A DNA stretch of 29,780 bases, taken from positions 24,450 through 54,229 of the forward strand of contig LUSA01000024.1 of the NCBI GenBank assembly GCA_001629235.1, in the 5' to 3' direction. The notes under the pieces are model-generated. The model saw only the letters and a list, made by a program, of their open reading frames with translations, was not told the DNA's origin and did no database searches. This document shows, in pieces, positions 9,187 to 18,400 of the stretch. The translations under genes were made by a program, and so were the position numbers. How positions within the stretch are numbered: the stretch's first letter is position 1; each line of letters starts with the position of its first letter. This stretch comes from Marine group II euryarchaeote REDSEA-S43_B8. Lineage in GTDB: Archaea; Thermoplasmatota; Poseidoniia; Poseidoniales; Thalassarchaeaceae.

Positions 9187-9304
9187 GCGCAAGGGATTTG
9201 CTCTTCCGGATGGGGGGTGTTTAATGCTTAGGTTAGAACCTCACATCAGGCGGTCTGTTTTCACGAAAATGTTGACAATACCATTTTCTCGAGTGGATAG
9301 AATC

Positions 9305-9739
9305 TCAGGAATTCATTTCAAGAGACCACACCAATTCAGTACCAGAGCGCGCAATCATTATTCCAACACTACAGTGCTTTTGGTGGCTACTTTCAATCAG
9401 CCTCCTCACCAATTCCTCCGGCACCTCGCCTTTCACGATGTACCTCATTCTTACGGATGTGAATGCCTTAGGTGACTCATCTGCTCTGTCTGCTTCGATT
9501 TCAACCTTGATGAACTCGAGGTTTTGTTTCCTATGCTTCAGACCGTCAATAACGTCAATCAGAGAACAGGCAGCATGACCGTGAAGTACCATTTCCATTG
9601 GACTGGGTGATTCTGAATCGTAAATACCGAATGTTTTCCCTCCACTGGTAGTTCCGGTATAGCCAGTAGTTTCGGTCCACACTACTTCTCCATTCATACT
9701 CCTTCGAAACAATGCACCCCCTTGAAGGGTTGGCTTCAT
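9305..9739 (-). CDS. OsmC/Ohr-family peroxide-reducing protein
   Basis: OsmC-family proteins are thiol peroxidases that detoxify organic hydroperoxides in the cytoplasm. The 144-residue protein has the family layout: an N-terminal beta strand region (MNGEVVWTETTGYTGTT), SPSPMEMVLHGHAACSLIDV with the conserved Cys58 in the central helix, and HQKHCSVGIMI with the second Cys123. Both catalytic cysteines are therefore present. The start is uncertain: ATG at 9739 is used here, while ATG at 9697 (MNGEV) would start exactly at the conserved part but its AAGGAG is too close to act as a normal ribosome-binding site. It lies upstream of nrdJ on the same strand with a 161-base gap, and is divergent from icd with only about 33 bases between starts. 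Confidence 0.85.
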   Translation of the reverse strand: MKPTLQGGALFRRSMNGEVVWTETTGYTGTTSGGKTFGIYDSESPSPMEMVLHGHAACSLIDVIDGLKHRKQNLEFIKVEIEADRADESPKAFTSVRMRYIVKGEVPEELVRRLIESSHQKHCSVGIMIARSGTELVWSLEMNS

Positions 9740-9772
9740 CTATCACTTTCTAGTCCGAGTAGATTGGTAGAC

Positions 9773-11002
9773 ATGTCAGAGGGAGAACAAATATCAATTT
9801 CTAATGGGGAATTAGAAGTCCCCAACAACCCCGTGATTCATTTTATTGAAGGGGATGGAATCGGTGTAGATATTACCCCGGTGATGATCGATGTCGTTGA
9901 TACTTCTGTTGAATTAGCATATTCTGGAGATAGGAAGATACACTGGAGAGAAGTACTAGCCGGACAGAAAGCATTCGACTCCACTGGGGAATGGCTTCCC
10001 GAGGAAACCAAGAAGTCAATGAGAGAGAACCTGATTTCTATCAAAGGCCCATTAACCACTCCAGTTGGAGGTGGGATTAGGAGCTTAAACGTAGCACTTA
10101 GACAGCAACTGGATCTATTCGCCTGTGTTAGACCAGTAAGGTGGTTTGACGGAACTCCCAGTCCAGTTAAGGACCCAGGCTCGGTTGACATGGTGATATT
10201 CAGGGAAAATAGCGAAGATGTCTACGCTGGGATAGAGTGGGAGGCAGGTAGTCCAGAGGTTGAAAGAGTCATAGATTTCCTTCAGAACGAGATGGGTGTT
10301 GACAAAATTCGATTTCCAGATACATCTGGTTTGGGAATCAAGCCCATTAGTGAACAAGGAACTTCTAGGATAGTCAGAGCCGCGATCAAGTATGCAATAG
10401 AAAACGACAGGGGTAGCGTCACACTGGTGCACAAAGGCAACATCATGAAGTTCACCGAGGGAGGTTTCAGGGATTGGGGATATGATATCGCGAAGACGGA
10501 GTTTGGTGCGTCTGAGATTGATGGGGGGCCATGGTGCTCATTTCCAAACCCGAATACAGGTACTGAGATAATTGTGAAGGACGTTATTGCGGATGCTATG
10601 CTCCAACAGATATTGACTAGACCTAGAGAATATGAGGTACTGGCTACTATGAATCTGAATGGTGACTACATCTCAGATGCACTAGCTGCACAAGTGGGGG
10701 GAATCGGCATTGCTCCAGGTGCGAACATCAACTATGACACGGGTGTAGCAATTTTCGAGGCCACTCACGGCACGGCTCCTAAGTATGCGGGACAGAACAA
10801 GGTTAACCCCGGAAGCCTGATTCTGTCTGCAGAGATGATGCTTAGGCACATGGGTTGGACAGAATCAGCAGATTTGATTGTAAAGGGCATGGAGGGAGCG
10901 ATTTCCTCTAAGAAAGTGACTTATGATTTTGAGAGACTGATGGAAGACGCTACCCTCCTTTCCTGTTCAGATTTCGGTCGAGCAATCGTGTCTCACATGT
11001 AG
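9773..11002 (+). CDS. icd: NADP-dependent isocitrate dehydrogenase
   Basis: This enzyme converts isocitrate to 2-oxoglutarate and CO2 in the TCA cycle, yielding NADPH. The 409-residue protein is of the E. coli Icd type. It has the substrate loop GGGIRSLNVALRQQLDL (Ser104, Asn106, Arg110), FRENSEDVYAGIEW, the VHKGNIMKFTEG strand, metal-binding aspartates in NLNGDYISDALAAQVGG, and THGTAPKYAGQNKVNPGS, where Lys337-Tyr338 occupy the positions that give NADP preference in E. coli (Lys344-Tyr345). The ATG at 9773 (MSEGEQ) fits family length; the open frame extends 17 codons upstream into the OsmC gene. The promoter must lie inside or right beside the divergent OsmC start. The methyltransferase gene follows after 10 bases. 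With the hydro-lyase at 2.5-4.4 kb it covers two consecutive TCA steps. Confidence 0.96.
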   Translation: MSEGEQISISNGELEVPNNPVIHFIEGDGIGVDITPVMIDVVDTSVELAYSGDRKIHWREVLAGQKAFDSTGEWLPEETKKSMRENLISIKGPLTTPVGGGIRSLNVALRQQLDLFACVRPVRWFDGTPSPVKDPGSVDMVIFRENSEDVYAGIEWEAGSPEVERVIDFLQNEMGVDKIRFPDTSGLGIKPISEQGTSRIVRAAIKYAIENDRGSVTLVHKGNIMKFTEGGFRDWGYDIAKTEFGASEIDGGPWCSFPNPNTGTEIIVKDVIADAMLQQILTRPREYEVLATMNLNGDYISDALAAQVGGIGIAPGANINYDTGVAIFEATHGTAPKYAGQNKVNPGSLILSAEMMLRHMGWTESADLIVKGMEGAISSKKVTYDFERLMEDATLLSCSDFGRAIVSHM

Positions 11003-11012
11003 GTCTTAGAAA

Positions 11013-11663
11013 ATGGATGAAGCAAGAGAGAGGATGCTTGAGATTTATTCTACTTCAGAGAATTCTAGTGACCCGCTATCGTGGTTCGAGGAGCTCTACT
11101 GCAGCTCTCAGAGAGACAGGAGCCTGATTCCTTGGGATTGGATGGAACCTCACCCTTTCTTAGTAGAGTGGATAGAAGAAAATCAGCATACCGGGCGCGC
11201 TCTCGTTGTTGGCTCTGGTCTGGGTGAGGACGCAGCATTCCTATATGAGAAAGGATGGAAAGTTACAGCGTTCGATGTATCTGAGTCAGCAGTTGAATGG
11301 GCAAGTCAATTGCACAAGGGGAAAGAGATTGATTGGTTGGTTGGAGACCTTGTTCAACCAGAAGAGAGGTGGAAGGAGGCCTTCGATCTGGTCCTTGAGG
11401 TACATATTCTACAAGCAATCCCCGAAGAAATCAGAAATATAGCCTACAGGAACCTATCTCCCCTTCTAGATAGACACGGCCTACTGATGTGCATAGGCAG
11501 GTTGGCAAACGGTCTAGAAGAGGAGAATGATGCTCCGCCCTGGCCGCTGTCTAGAGACTTCATACACCAAATCGGAGAGGATCTATCGGCAGTAGAGTTC
11601 CATACTGCCGTGGTTCCAGACAAGGAGGAAATTAGATACAGAGCAGTCTGGAAAAGGGACTGA
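11013..11663 (+). CDS. Class I SAM-dependent methyltransferase, substrate unknown
   Basis: The protein has a Rossmann methyltransferase core. Motif I is ALVVGSGLGEDAAFL (about residues 63-77), the acidic end of strand 2 is VTAFDVSESAVEWA (84-97), motif II/III is WLVGDL (108-113), and the post-motif strand is AFDLVLEVHILQAIP. The overall look, with an N-terminal WFEELY...IPWD segment, resembles the thiopurine methyltransferase/TehB group, but that is only a resemblance. It begins 10 bases after icd and is probably co-transcribed with it. Its stop codon directly abuts the stop of the DHH gene on the other strand. The substrate cannot be named from sequence. Confidence 0.85.
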   Translation: MDEARERMLEIYSTSENSSDPLSWFEELYCSSQRDRSLIPWDWMEPHPFLVEWIEENQHTGRALVVGSGLGEDAAFLYEKGWKVTAFDVSESAVEWASQLHKGKEIDWLVGDLVQPEERWKEAFDLVLEVHILQAIPEEIRNIAYRNLSPLLDRHGLLMCIGRLANGLEEENDAPPWPLSRDFIHQIGEDLSAVEFHTAVVPDKEEIRYRAVWKRD

Positions 11664-12659
11664 CTATCGCTTGGACCACATCTTTAGCCACTCTGATATA
11701 TTCCTCTCAATGTCGTCTTCTGATACTTCTCTGTCTACGACATTCCCACCTTCAATAGGCTTAATTCTACATCCACATGCATTGGCATGCCCCCCGCCAT
11801 CGGAATCGAAAAGGGTTGCCAGGGCAGTCAAGTCGTAGATTCCACCCCTCCGATGTAGGAATGAGTTGGTATAGAAAGACGCAGAGACCGGGTATCTTCT
11901 AGAGTCTCCGAAATCAGCACCCAATTCACCGTGAATGATCATACACGCATCGCATTCGTCTCCAGCCATTGCAGTGACATGGTAGCCATTAGAGCGAATT
12001 CCCAAACCGTCCAATCGAACTATTGCTATTCGGTCCTCGATGCGCATGCTAGAGAGTATAACCTCGTTCAGATTCACTAACTCCTCCTCCTTCTCTGCAA
12101 CTAACTTGGAAATTTTTGAATCTGCCAGAATCTCTTCGATTGTAGCCCCAGCTCTCAATTGCTCAAGGATCCAAGCCGCTGTCTCCTCTCCCGAATCAAC
12201 TATCCTGCTTAGCCAGATAGCAGGGGCGTGAGAAAGAAACTCTTCATGAGATATCGAACCACTGTCAAGCTTGTCAACCCAATCTAGTAAATCCTCAAGG
12301 TCAGAAAGATCGATAACTTCGCGAAACAATTCATAGGCGATTCGAGCTGCTGAGGGGCTATCCTTCCATACCACTATTGCCTTGCTCTCATCACCCCCTG
12401 GTCTGTTTGATTGATGGTGATCAATGCTCAGTCCACACTTGGGGTGCATCGGTAAATCACAAACTGCAGTCCATTCATCAATCAAATCATCGAAAAGACC
12501 GGCTCGCAGTTCTCCTGGATGACCGAAGACCACTTCAGCATCCGTCCACCAACGCCTCAGTATCGCTGCAGTTACCACTCCATCCAGATCACTATCGGTG
12601 ACGATACGCCTGATATCCAAATCTGATGGCCGAATCGTCATAATCTCTGGGCGGACCAT
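11664..12659 (-). CDS. DHH-family phosphoesterase
   Basis: DHH phosphoesterases use two metal ions to cleave phosphodiester or phosphoanhydride bonds in nucleotides or short oligonucleotides. The first metal motif is VTDSDLDGVVTA (about residues 20-31), the CDLP aspartate is near 67-70, and the signature SIDHHQSN is at 78-85. The C-terminal DHHA1 domain has GGGHANACGCRI, the glycine-rich substrate loop. At 331 residues it matches short stand-alone archaeal DHH proteins, with no extra CBS or TrkA domains. The ATG at 12659 is used; an in-frame ATG at 12641 is possible because no clear ribosome-binding site decides. It is divergent from the Nudix gene across 59 bases containing an AT-rich patch (GATAAAACATAATCA), and convergent with the methyltransferase with no gap. 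The substrate is unknown. Confidence 0.88.
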   Translation of the reverse strand: MVRPEIMTIRPSDLDIRRIVTDSDLDGVVTAAILRRWWTDAEVVFGHPGELRAGLFDDLIDEWTAVCDLPMHPKCGLSIDHHQSNRPGGDESKAIVVWKDSPSAARIAYELFREVIDLSDLEDLLDWVDKLDSGSISHEEFLSHAPAIWLSRIVDSGEETAAWILEQLRAGATIEEILADSKISKLVAEKEEELVNLNEVILSSMRIEDRIAIVRLDGLGIRSNGYHVTAMAGDECDACMIIHGELGADFGDSRRYPVSASFYTNSFLHRRGGIYDLTALATLFDSDGGGHANACGCRIKPIEGGNVVDREVSEDDIERNISEWLKMWSKR

Positions 12660-12718
12660 CTCGTCAATGGTGATTTCTGTGATAAAACATAATCACGGAA
12701 GGTTTTCATCTCGAATAG

Positions 12719-13168
12719 ATGCATGGCCAAGATATGCAGGGCAAACCTGGACCCCTCGAGACCTCATGCGGTTTCATACTACTGAATTTTGATAGCATTC
12801 TTCTTCTCCAGTACCCACAGGGACACTGGAGTTTCCCTAAGGGGCACGTGGAGAAGGGCGACGCTGATCATCGCTCTACCGCGTTAAGAGAACTTACAGA
12901 GGAGACCGGCATATCTGATATCACCATCGATGGTGAATGGAACCAGAAGACTGAGTACACCTTTTTCAGAAAGGGAAGGGAGACCCCAAAAGAGGTCTTC
13001 TGGTATTTGGCAGAGACAGATGAGTTGGAGGTAAGCCTCTCACATGAGCATAACAACTACCTCTGGTTGCAGTTTGACGAGGCAGAGGAACAAATCACAT
13101 TCGAGCAAGAGAAGGATCTACTCCGCTCTGCCCGGCATCACCTTAGGTCCAGCGGACGAATTCTATGA
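12719..13168 (+). CDS. Nudix hydrolase, Ap4A-hydrolase-like
   Basis: Nudix enzymes cleave nucleoside diphosphates linked to another moiety. This 149-residue protein has SCGFILLN followed by GHWSFPKGHVEKGD and RELTEETGI. The W-x-F-P-K-G-H-V-E lead-in is typical of diadenosine tetraphosphate hydrolases of the NUDT2 type, so dinucleoside polyphosphate hydrolysis is the best guess. The Nudix box (about 42-65) departs slightly from consensus: Asp48 stands where Glu is usual, and there is one extra residue before Arg57-Glu58. The catalytic pair Glu61/Glu62 is intact. The start may be the ATG at 12719 or 12734. The last 6 bases overlap the convergent adenosyltransferase gene. Confidence 0.88.
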   Translation: MHGQDMQGKPGPLETSCGFILLNFDSILLLQYPQGHWSFPKGHVEKGDADHRSTALRELTEETGISDITIDGEWNQKTEYTFFRKGRETPKEVFWYLAETDELEVSLSHEHNNYLWLQFDEAEEQITFEQEKDLLRSARHHLRSSGRIL

Positions 13169-13780
13169 CTCTGCATCTCTCTTACCAAGCGGAGTCCAAA
13201 GGACCTCTTCCTCGCCGGTGTTTTTTGCAATCCACCTTCCCATCACAAACAACCAGTCTGAAATTCTGTTAAGATAGCAAATAATCTCATCCCTAACTGA
13301 ACCATCGCCCTCGACGCTTCTCAAATGACAAGCCTCCCTCTCTGCCCTTCTGGCCACGGTTCTTGCTACATGTAGGAATGCAACCGGCGCAGATCCCATG
13401 GGCAAGATGAAAGATTTTAGAGGCTGTAATTCCTTAATCCAATCATCCATTTCTTCAATCAACCTGTCACACTCGTTCATGCCTACCAGCACCATTTGCT
13501 CTGGCAACTTCCCGGGACTACAGGCGCACTCGCCTCCTATGTCGAATAACTCCTGCTGAACTCTATACAACGCTTCATCAGCCTCACCGGGGCGATGGAA
13601 TCTCGTCACTCCGGGCATCCTTCCAAACTCCATCCGGACTACGCCAATTTGCGAATTCAACTCGTCAATAGTGCCATAAAGTCCAACCCTGGGACTCTCT
13701 TTTCCGACCTTCTTTCCATCAAGTAGGGATGTCTCTCCACCATCCCCGGTTCCAGTATGGACTCTAGTTATCCTGACCAT
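13163..13780 (-). CDS. pduO: Cob(I)alamin adenosyltransferase, PduO type
   Basis: This enzyme transfers the 5'-deoxyadenosyl group of ATP to cob(I)alamin, making the cofactor of class II ribonucleotide reductase and B12 mutases. The ATP-binding N-terminus TGTGDGGETSLLDG (about residues 10-23) and GLYGTIDELNSQIG are family hallmarks. So are the helix FILPMGSAPVAFLHVARTVARRAER with its conserved arginines, and YLNRISDWLFVMGRW near the C-terminus. The length (205 residues) is normal. It stands alone, not in a cobalamin operon, overlapping the Nudix gene by 6 bases tail to tail. Its likely client here is the NrdJ encoded at 5.5-9.1 kb; this link is inferred from biochemistry, not from co-transcription. 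Confidence 0.94.
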   Translation of the reverse strand: MVRITRVHTGTGDGGETSLLDGKKVGKESPRVGLYGTIDELNSQIGVVRMEFGRMPGVTRFHRPGEADEALYRVQQELFDIGGECACSPGKLPEQMVLVGMNECDRLIEEMDDWIKELQPLKSFILPMGSAPVAFLHVARTVARRAEREACHLRSVEGDGSVRDEIICYLNRISDWLFVMGRWIAKNTGEEEVLWTPLGKRDAES

Positions 13781-13814
13781 GTTGTTCCCAAGAGGTTCAT
13801 GTTTTCAACCGTAC

Positions 13815-14525
13815 TCAGATTGGCTCTGAGTCTGACAGGCCTCTCTCTATTGCATCGATCCAAGAACTATCAACGGTTTCCCAGCCGCCCAACTTTTCTA
13901 GTTCGACTATGCATTCCTTTTCCTCCTCATGGTTGTTACTATGCCTGTGAATAAGAATCAGAGCTGCGTAACTCATCGAGTTTATCCATTGATCTTCCAT
14001 ATCCCAAGATCTCTCAAAGTGCGCTATAGCACCGTTGGGACCTTGAATCAAGCCTCTGTGTATTTGTCTAAGCCCCGATTTAGACCACGCGATTCCGGGG
14101 ACCCCGATTACCAGTCCTCTGAATGCGAGATACAACTCCAGTGTTACCATTGTGCTGGCAAGAAGAAAAGATCCAATCTGCTCTGCTTGATCTGCAACCT
14201 CCCATCTAGAGGAAAGCAGACTAATACCTCCGATGCAAAACAGGACTCCTGCAAGAGGGGCGACAATCACATCGGTCTTCGTCAGACTCATATCTCTAAT
14301 GCCAAAAACAATGAACACTCCACCCAGAAATACTGAAATCGAAGCTGGGAGATCTTCTCCGGATCCCTCTGGACTTGTGCTAGCAATCCACAGTATCAGA
14401 GCCCCTGTAAATAGGAGCATAGAGAATCTAGACCCCTTTTCAGGAAAGGGCTGAAGCCTACTGAGATAGTAGCAATAGGACCCTAAAACCAGTAGAAGAA
14501 CTATCCAAAGAAACATCTCAATCAT
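13815..14525 (-). CDS. Multi-pass membrane protein of unknown function
   Basis: I do not recognise the family. About the first 146 of 236 residues hold five hydrophobic segments that look like membrane helices (roughly 5-21, 34-49, 61-76, 85-104 and 116-146). The remaining 90 residues are soluble, with helical stretches such as GAIAHFERSWDMEDQWINSMSYAALILIHRH and an acidic end. The soluble part has the alternating look of a single TPR-like helical repeat, but this is weak. The start ATG at 14525 overlaps the end of the upstream 105-residue gene by 8 bases, so the two are almost certainly translated from one message and may act together. Confidence 0.7.
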   Translation of the reverse strand: MIEMFLWIVLLLVLGSYCYYLSRLQPFPEKGSRFSMLLFTGALILWIASTSPEGSGEDLPASISVFLGGVFIVFGIRDMSLTKTDVIVAPLAGVLFCIGGISLLSSRWEVADQAEQIGSFLLASTMVTLELYLAFRGLVIGVPGIAWSKSGLRQIHRGLIQGPNGAIAHFERSWDMEDQWINSMSYAALILIHRHSNNHEEEKECIVELEKLGGWETVDSSWIDAIERGLSDSEPI

Positions 14526-14835
14526 CTACCTTGCTGCCCCATCCTGCTTTCCAGAAGTCCTCATCGTCAAGTAAGTCTGACCATTCTGAGTCCCCTGCTC
14601 CTAAGAGCATCATAGCTCTCCTTTCGAGTCCTTCTAGAAGTGCTTCATCCACCTCTTTCTCAGAAAATGCCTTGTGCCATTTTACTCTTAGAGACTCGAC
14701 TTCTAATTGACCGGTCTCTCTGTTATCGAAACTCCTCTCGCATATCTCCCTAAGATCTTGAATCCACATCTTTGAACTCCTTACATGCGGCTCGCTGTGG
14801 AGACTCCTCTTTTTTCGGAAGGGCCACCATCCCAT
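14518..14835 (-). CDS. Small charged protein of unknown function, upstream partner of the membrane protein
   Basis: This 105-residue protein begins MGWWPFRKKRS, an amphipathic, basic start that could touch a membrane surface. It continues as a mostly helical, strongly charged sequence (LREICERSFDNRETGQLEVE, then EVDEALLEGLERRAMMLL) and ends in an acidic, tryptophan-containing tail. No cysteines suited to metal binding and no known domain are visible. Its stop overlaps the start of the membrane-protein gene by 8 bases. The gene is divergent from rlmH with a 52-base spacer, which must hold both promoters. Confidence 0.65.
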   Translation of the reverse strand: MGWWPFRKKRSLHSEPHVRSSKMWIQDLREICERSFDNRETGQLEVESLRVKWHKAFSEKEVDEALLEGLERRAMMLLGAGDSEWSDLLDDEDFWKAGWGSKVDD

Positions 14836-14887
14836 GGTAACGGGCGTACGTCGAAGCCAGACGTCTTGATGCTTTGTGAACCCCTAA

Positions 14888-15346
14888 GTGCCAAAGCCTG
14901 CACGAGACAATGTGGGCCGTGTTGTCGTATACTTGGATAGCAATCCGAAGGATAGCGACATTGCATCCATTATCAGAAGATATGTGGAGAGAGTCAAATC
15001 AAGAGGTATATCGATCGAGATATTCGGATCCAAACGCGGAACCAAGAACTACGAATCAGAGCTTTCCAGATTGCCGGGAAGACTAGTCCTTCTAGATGAG
15101 GCGGGGCCTTCAATATCAAGTGAGGGATTCGCCGAATGGCTAAATTCCGCTCATCTAGGTAGCAATCCAACCAATCTAGCGGTAGGACCCCCAGATGGAT
15201 TCAGCGATGAACTCAAGCAATCCGCCGACCAACTAATCTCTCTGTCAGACCTAACTCTTACCCATGAGATGGCGGCTGCCTTACTGATGGAGCAACTCTA
15301 CAGGGCGTCTGAAATCATCCGCGGTTCGGCTTATCACAGAAATTGA
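14888..15346 (+). CDS. rlmH: RlmH-family (YbeA) 23S rRNA pseudouridine methyltransferase
   Basis: This SPOUT-fold enzyme in bacteria N3-methylates pseudouridine 1915 of helix 69 in 23S rRNA at the end of ribosome maturation. The 152-residue protein has LVLLDEAGPSISSEGFAEWL (the LDE-G-S-EFA strand and helix), the knot region AVGPPDGFSDELKQSA, LSLSDLTLTHEMAAALLMEQLYRA and the C-terminal GSAYHRN. These match the SAM-binding knot and the invariant Y-H-R end of the family. RlmH is mainly bacterial but also occurs in some archaea. The start is ATG at 14888. Confidence 0.92.
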   Translation: MPKPARDNVGRVVVYLDSNPKDSDIASIIRRYVERVKSRGISIEIFGSKRGTKNYESELSRLPGRLVLLDEAGPSISSEGFAEWLNSAHLGSNPTNLAVGPPDGFSDELKQSADQLISLSDLTLTHEMAAALLMEQLYRASEIIRGSAYHRN

Positions 15347-15423
15347 AAATCCCAGATGATACATCGGGGCTGCTGTGATACCCAAACCACCGTACCGTGC
15401 CATCCATTGATAAGCATACAGAA

Positions 15424-15446
15424 TCGGGCTGTTACTTGCCCGAGGG
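15424..15446 (+). promoter_or_regulatory. Hairpin and Shine-Dalgarno in front of the giant surface-protein gene
   Basis: TCGGGC (15424-15429) pairs perfectly with GCCCGA (15438-15443) around the loop TGTTACTT. The 3' arm runs into GAGGG (15442-15446), the likely ribosome-binding site 6 bases before the GTG start at 15453. Folding would partly mask that site. The surrounding 106-base spacer after rlmH shows no other clear signal. Confidence 0.35.
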
Positions 15447-15452
15447 TAAGCA

Positions 15453-18400
15453 GTGATTTGCATGAACGTCAAACTAGAGAGAAAGACACAGAAGAAAATA
15501 ATTCCAGCATTTTCAATGATAGCGATAATGCTACTCAGTCCTCAGATATCGCTGCTACTGAATACTGACGATTCTCCAGAGCAAGACAGCCGCGTCGAAC
15601 CTCCCAAAAGAACGGCATACCAACAATTGGAGCAACTTGGGGGATCAGTCCAAGGTGGGAATCAAAATTCTCCATCCATGATGAGCCAATTCCAGACCGC
15701 AGCATATCAAGACCCATTCTACAACGACCCTGCCGCACTCTACGGAAAGGTATCCGATCCATCCGCCCTGGCACTCGACCCGATGTACGGATTCTTTCTC
15801 GAAGAAACGAACACAGACGATCACGATAACGATGGTATCGACGATCTGAATGATCTAGATGATGATAATGATGGAATCAACGATCTTATCGAGCGATTCG
15901 ATGGTTGCTTCGGAACAGATCCCCTTGACCACGATAATGATGGGGTTAGGGACGAGTTCGACTGGGATGACGACAATGACGGGATACTGGAGGGACCAAT
16001 CGACTACTCACAAGGAAACGACCCATGGAATGTAACTTCAGACAGGCACGTAGAGCCTACGACCATCCATCCTTGGACAGGGCAGGCAGTTGGATTCAAC
16101 TACTTAGTGGACCAGAACCCAATGGATCACGATAATGACGGAATCACCGATGAGGACGTAGATGGATCGGGTCGCGGATCATACGATGAGGATGACGATA
16201 ACGACGGCAGAATCGATCAGTTCGTGTGGCCCTGCGATTTCGATTCAGACGGAATACAGGATTACTTCGACGATGACGATGACAACGATGGTGTAGCAGA
16301 CATCTCAGACATACACCCATGGGACCCCCTGCAGAATTCGTCTATCGAAACCGCACCCGGAATACTATGGGACTCTTGGGTCAGGTGGGATCCTGAGGAT
16401 TACGGCGAGTACGTCGACGGGCTGGACTACGTCGCCCTTCACGCCCTGGAGAACCCTAGAGAACAGGCTTTCTCGGAGATAGTGGACGGTGACCTCGATG
16501 GAGACGGAATTCCAAACTTCCTTGATCCCGACAACGACAATGATGGGGCTCCCGACTCCTCAGACACCGATGACGACAACGATGGTCTGGCGGACATGTA
16601 CGATGTAGACGACGACAATGACGGTATACCCGACTCGTGCAGGCAGTTGGATACGAATGGAGATGGCCAAGGAGACTACCCTTCACAGGCATTCAACGGC
16701 GCTGTAGTGGCCATCCAGGTACCCGGAACCGACTGTGAAATAGACTATGACGGGGATTTGGATGATGATAGATTCAGATCCATAGACGGGGATTACGACA
16801 TGGTCTGGGACTGGCTCGATCCCGATATGGGGGGTACAACAAATCCAGACAATCTACAGGGAGGATCACAGCCTTGGGATTTGGATGATGACGGAATCCC
16901 CAATGAGGAGGACCCATACCCCATGAACTCAACAGCCGAGGTAGCAACATGGGACTGTGCCAGCGTTGCGAACCCGAATCCCCAGGACCCTAGCGACAAT
17001 TGTGTACTTTGGCGGACGTCCTACACCGGATTCAACGACTGGGATGGAGATGGGCTGAACAACTGGGTCGACATGGATGACGACAATGACGGAATCCTAG
17101 ATTGGCTGGATATAGACCCCGACTGCGACCTAGATAACGACGCAGATCTACATGAGCTAAACGGCTCGATGTTCAGGGACGACGGAGCGAATGACATAGA
17201 TACCGACGTGGATGGAGACGGTCTCCAGAACGATGAGGACTGGGATGACGACAACGATGGGATCAATGATTTCTTCGACCCTGATGACGGAAACTGCGGT
17301 GTAGTAGACATAGACAACACGGACAACTTCTGGGGCAATAGCTGGCCCCAGGGAGACGGCGATGCCATCGATGGTTCCGAGGACGGCGATGCATATGTTG
17401 CAGTCCCGAACTACTACTGGAACCTCACTTGGGGATTCAACCCCTTCAATACAAACAACAGCTTCATGCTCGACTACAACGGGTACGATCCAAACAACTT
17501 CGACGACCCAAGTGGCATTATTCCTGAGATGTACTGGACTCTGATGATGAAGTGGAGCCCCTACAATGGTGACAACTTCTTCGATATCGACAGCGACGGA
17601 GACTCACTGGTTAACGGAATAGACGTGGATCAGGATGGAGATGGAATGCCCGATTGGTGGGATCAAGACGAGGGCAACGATGGAGTTCTGGATGTCGACG
17701 ACGTCAAGATGGGAGGTACCTTGGATGGCAACTCATGTGGAACAGTCATCCTATCCGCAACAACTGAGAGATTCTGCGGTCATATCTACGCATTCCTCTT
17801 CAAGGCGCCTCTACTTACTCCGACTCAATCAGGAGGGCAATCTTTCACTGTTCCTTACAGCAGCAGACCCGACTCCGAATGGGACGATGGGGCATATGAT
17901 GGGACAAATCACCCCACTGGAATGGGTAGTTGTGACAGCAACTGTTTCTGGTTCACCTTTGATCCTACTAGCAACCCAACCCCTTCAGTTGCGTATACAT
18001 ACAACGACATCAAGAATAACAGAGATCTTTGGATTGCTTACCTCGGAGTCACCGTCTTCGGATTCTTTCAGTGGACTTCGGACGCAAATAACAACTTCTT
18101 CCCCGACGAGATTGCTGACGATCTCAACGATGACGTAGATCCAGACGTGGACTGCGGACAGCCTATGCCGGAGGTATCGTGGACCCCAAGTTGCATGTAC
18201 AACAATACTAACGATTTGGATGACGACTGGGACATAGTCTACGATCACTTCGATGTGGACGATGACAACGACGGAATCTGGGATTATTTCGAGATCGACT
18301 CAAATGATGATCTAGATGATGATTCAGGGATAGAGGAGCCATACTACTTCACAGGAAGCAATTGCGAGGACAATGACGACGACGGTCTGGACACAGACCC

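Noticed and set aside
9143..9475. 110-residue plus-strand open frame between nrdJ and the OsmC gene
   Set aside because: It has no ribosome-binding site or recognisable features and runs into the OsmC coding region on the other strand.
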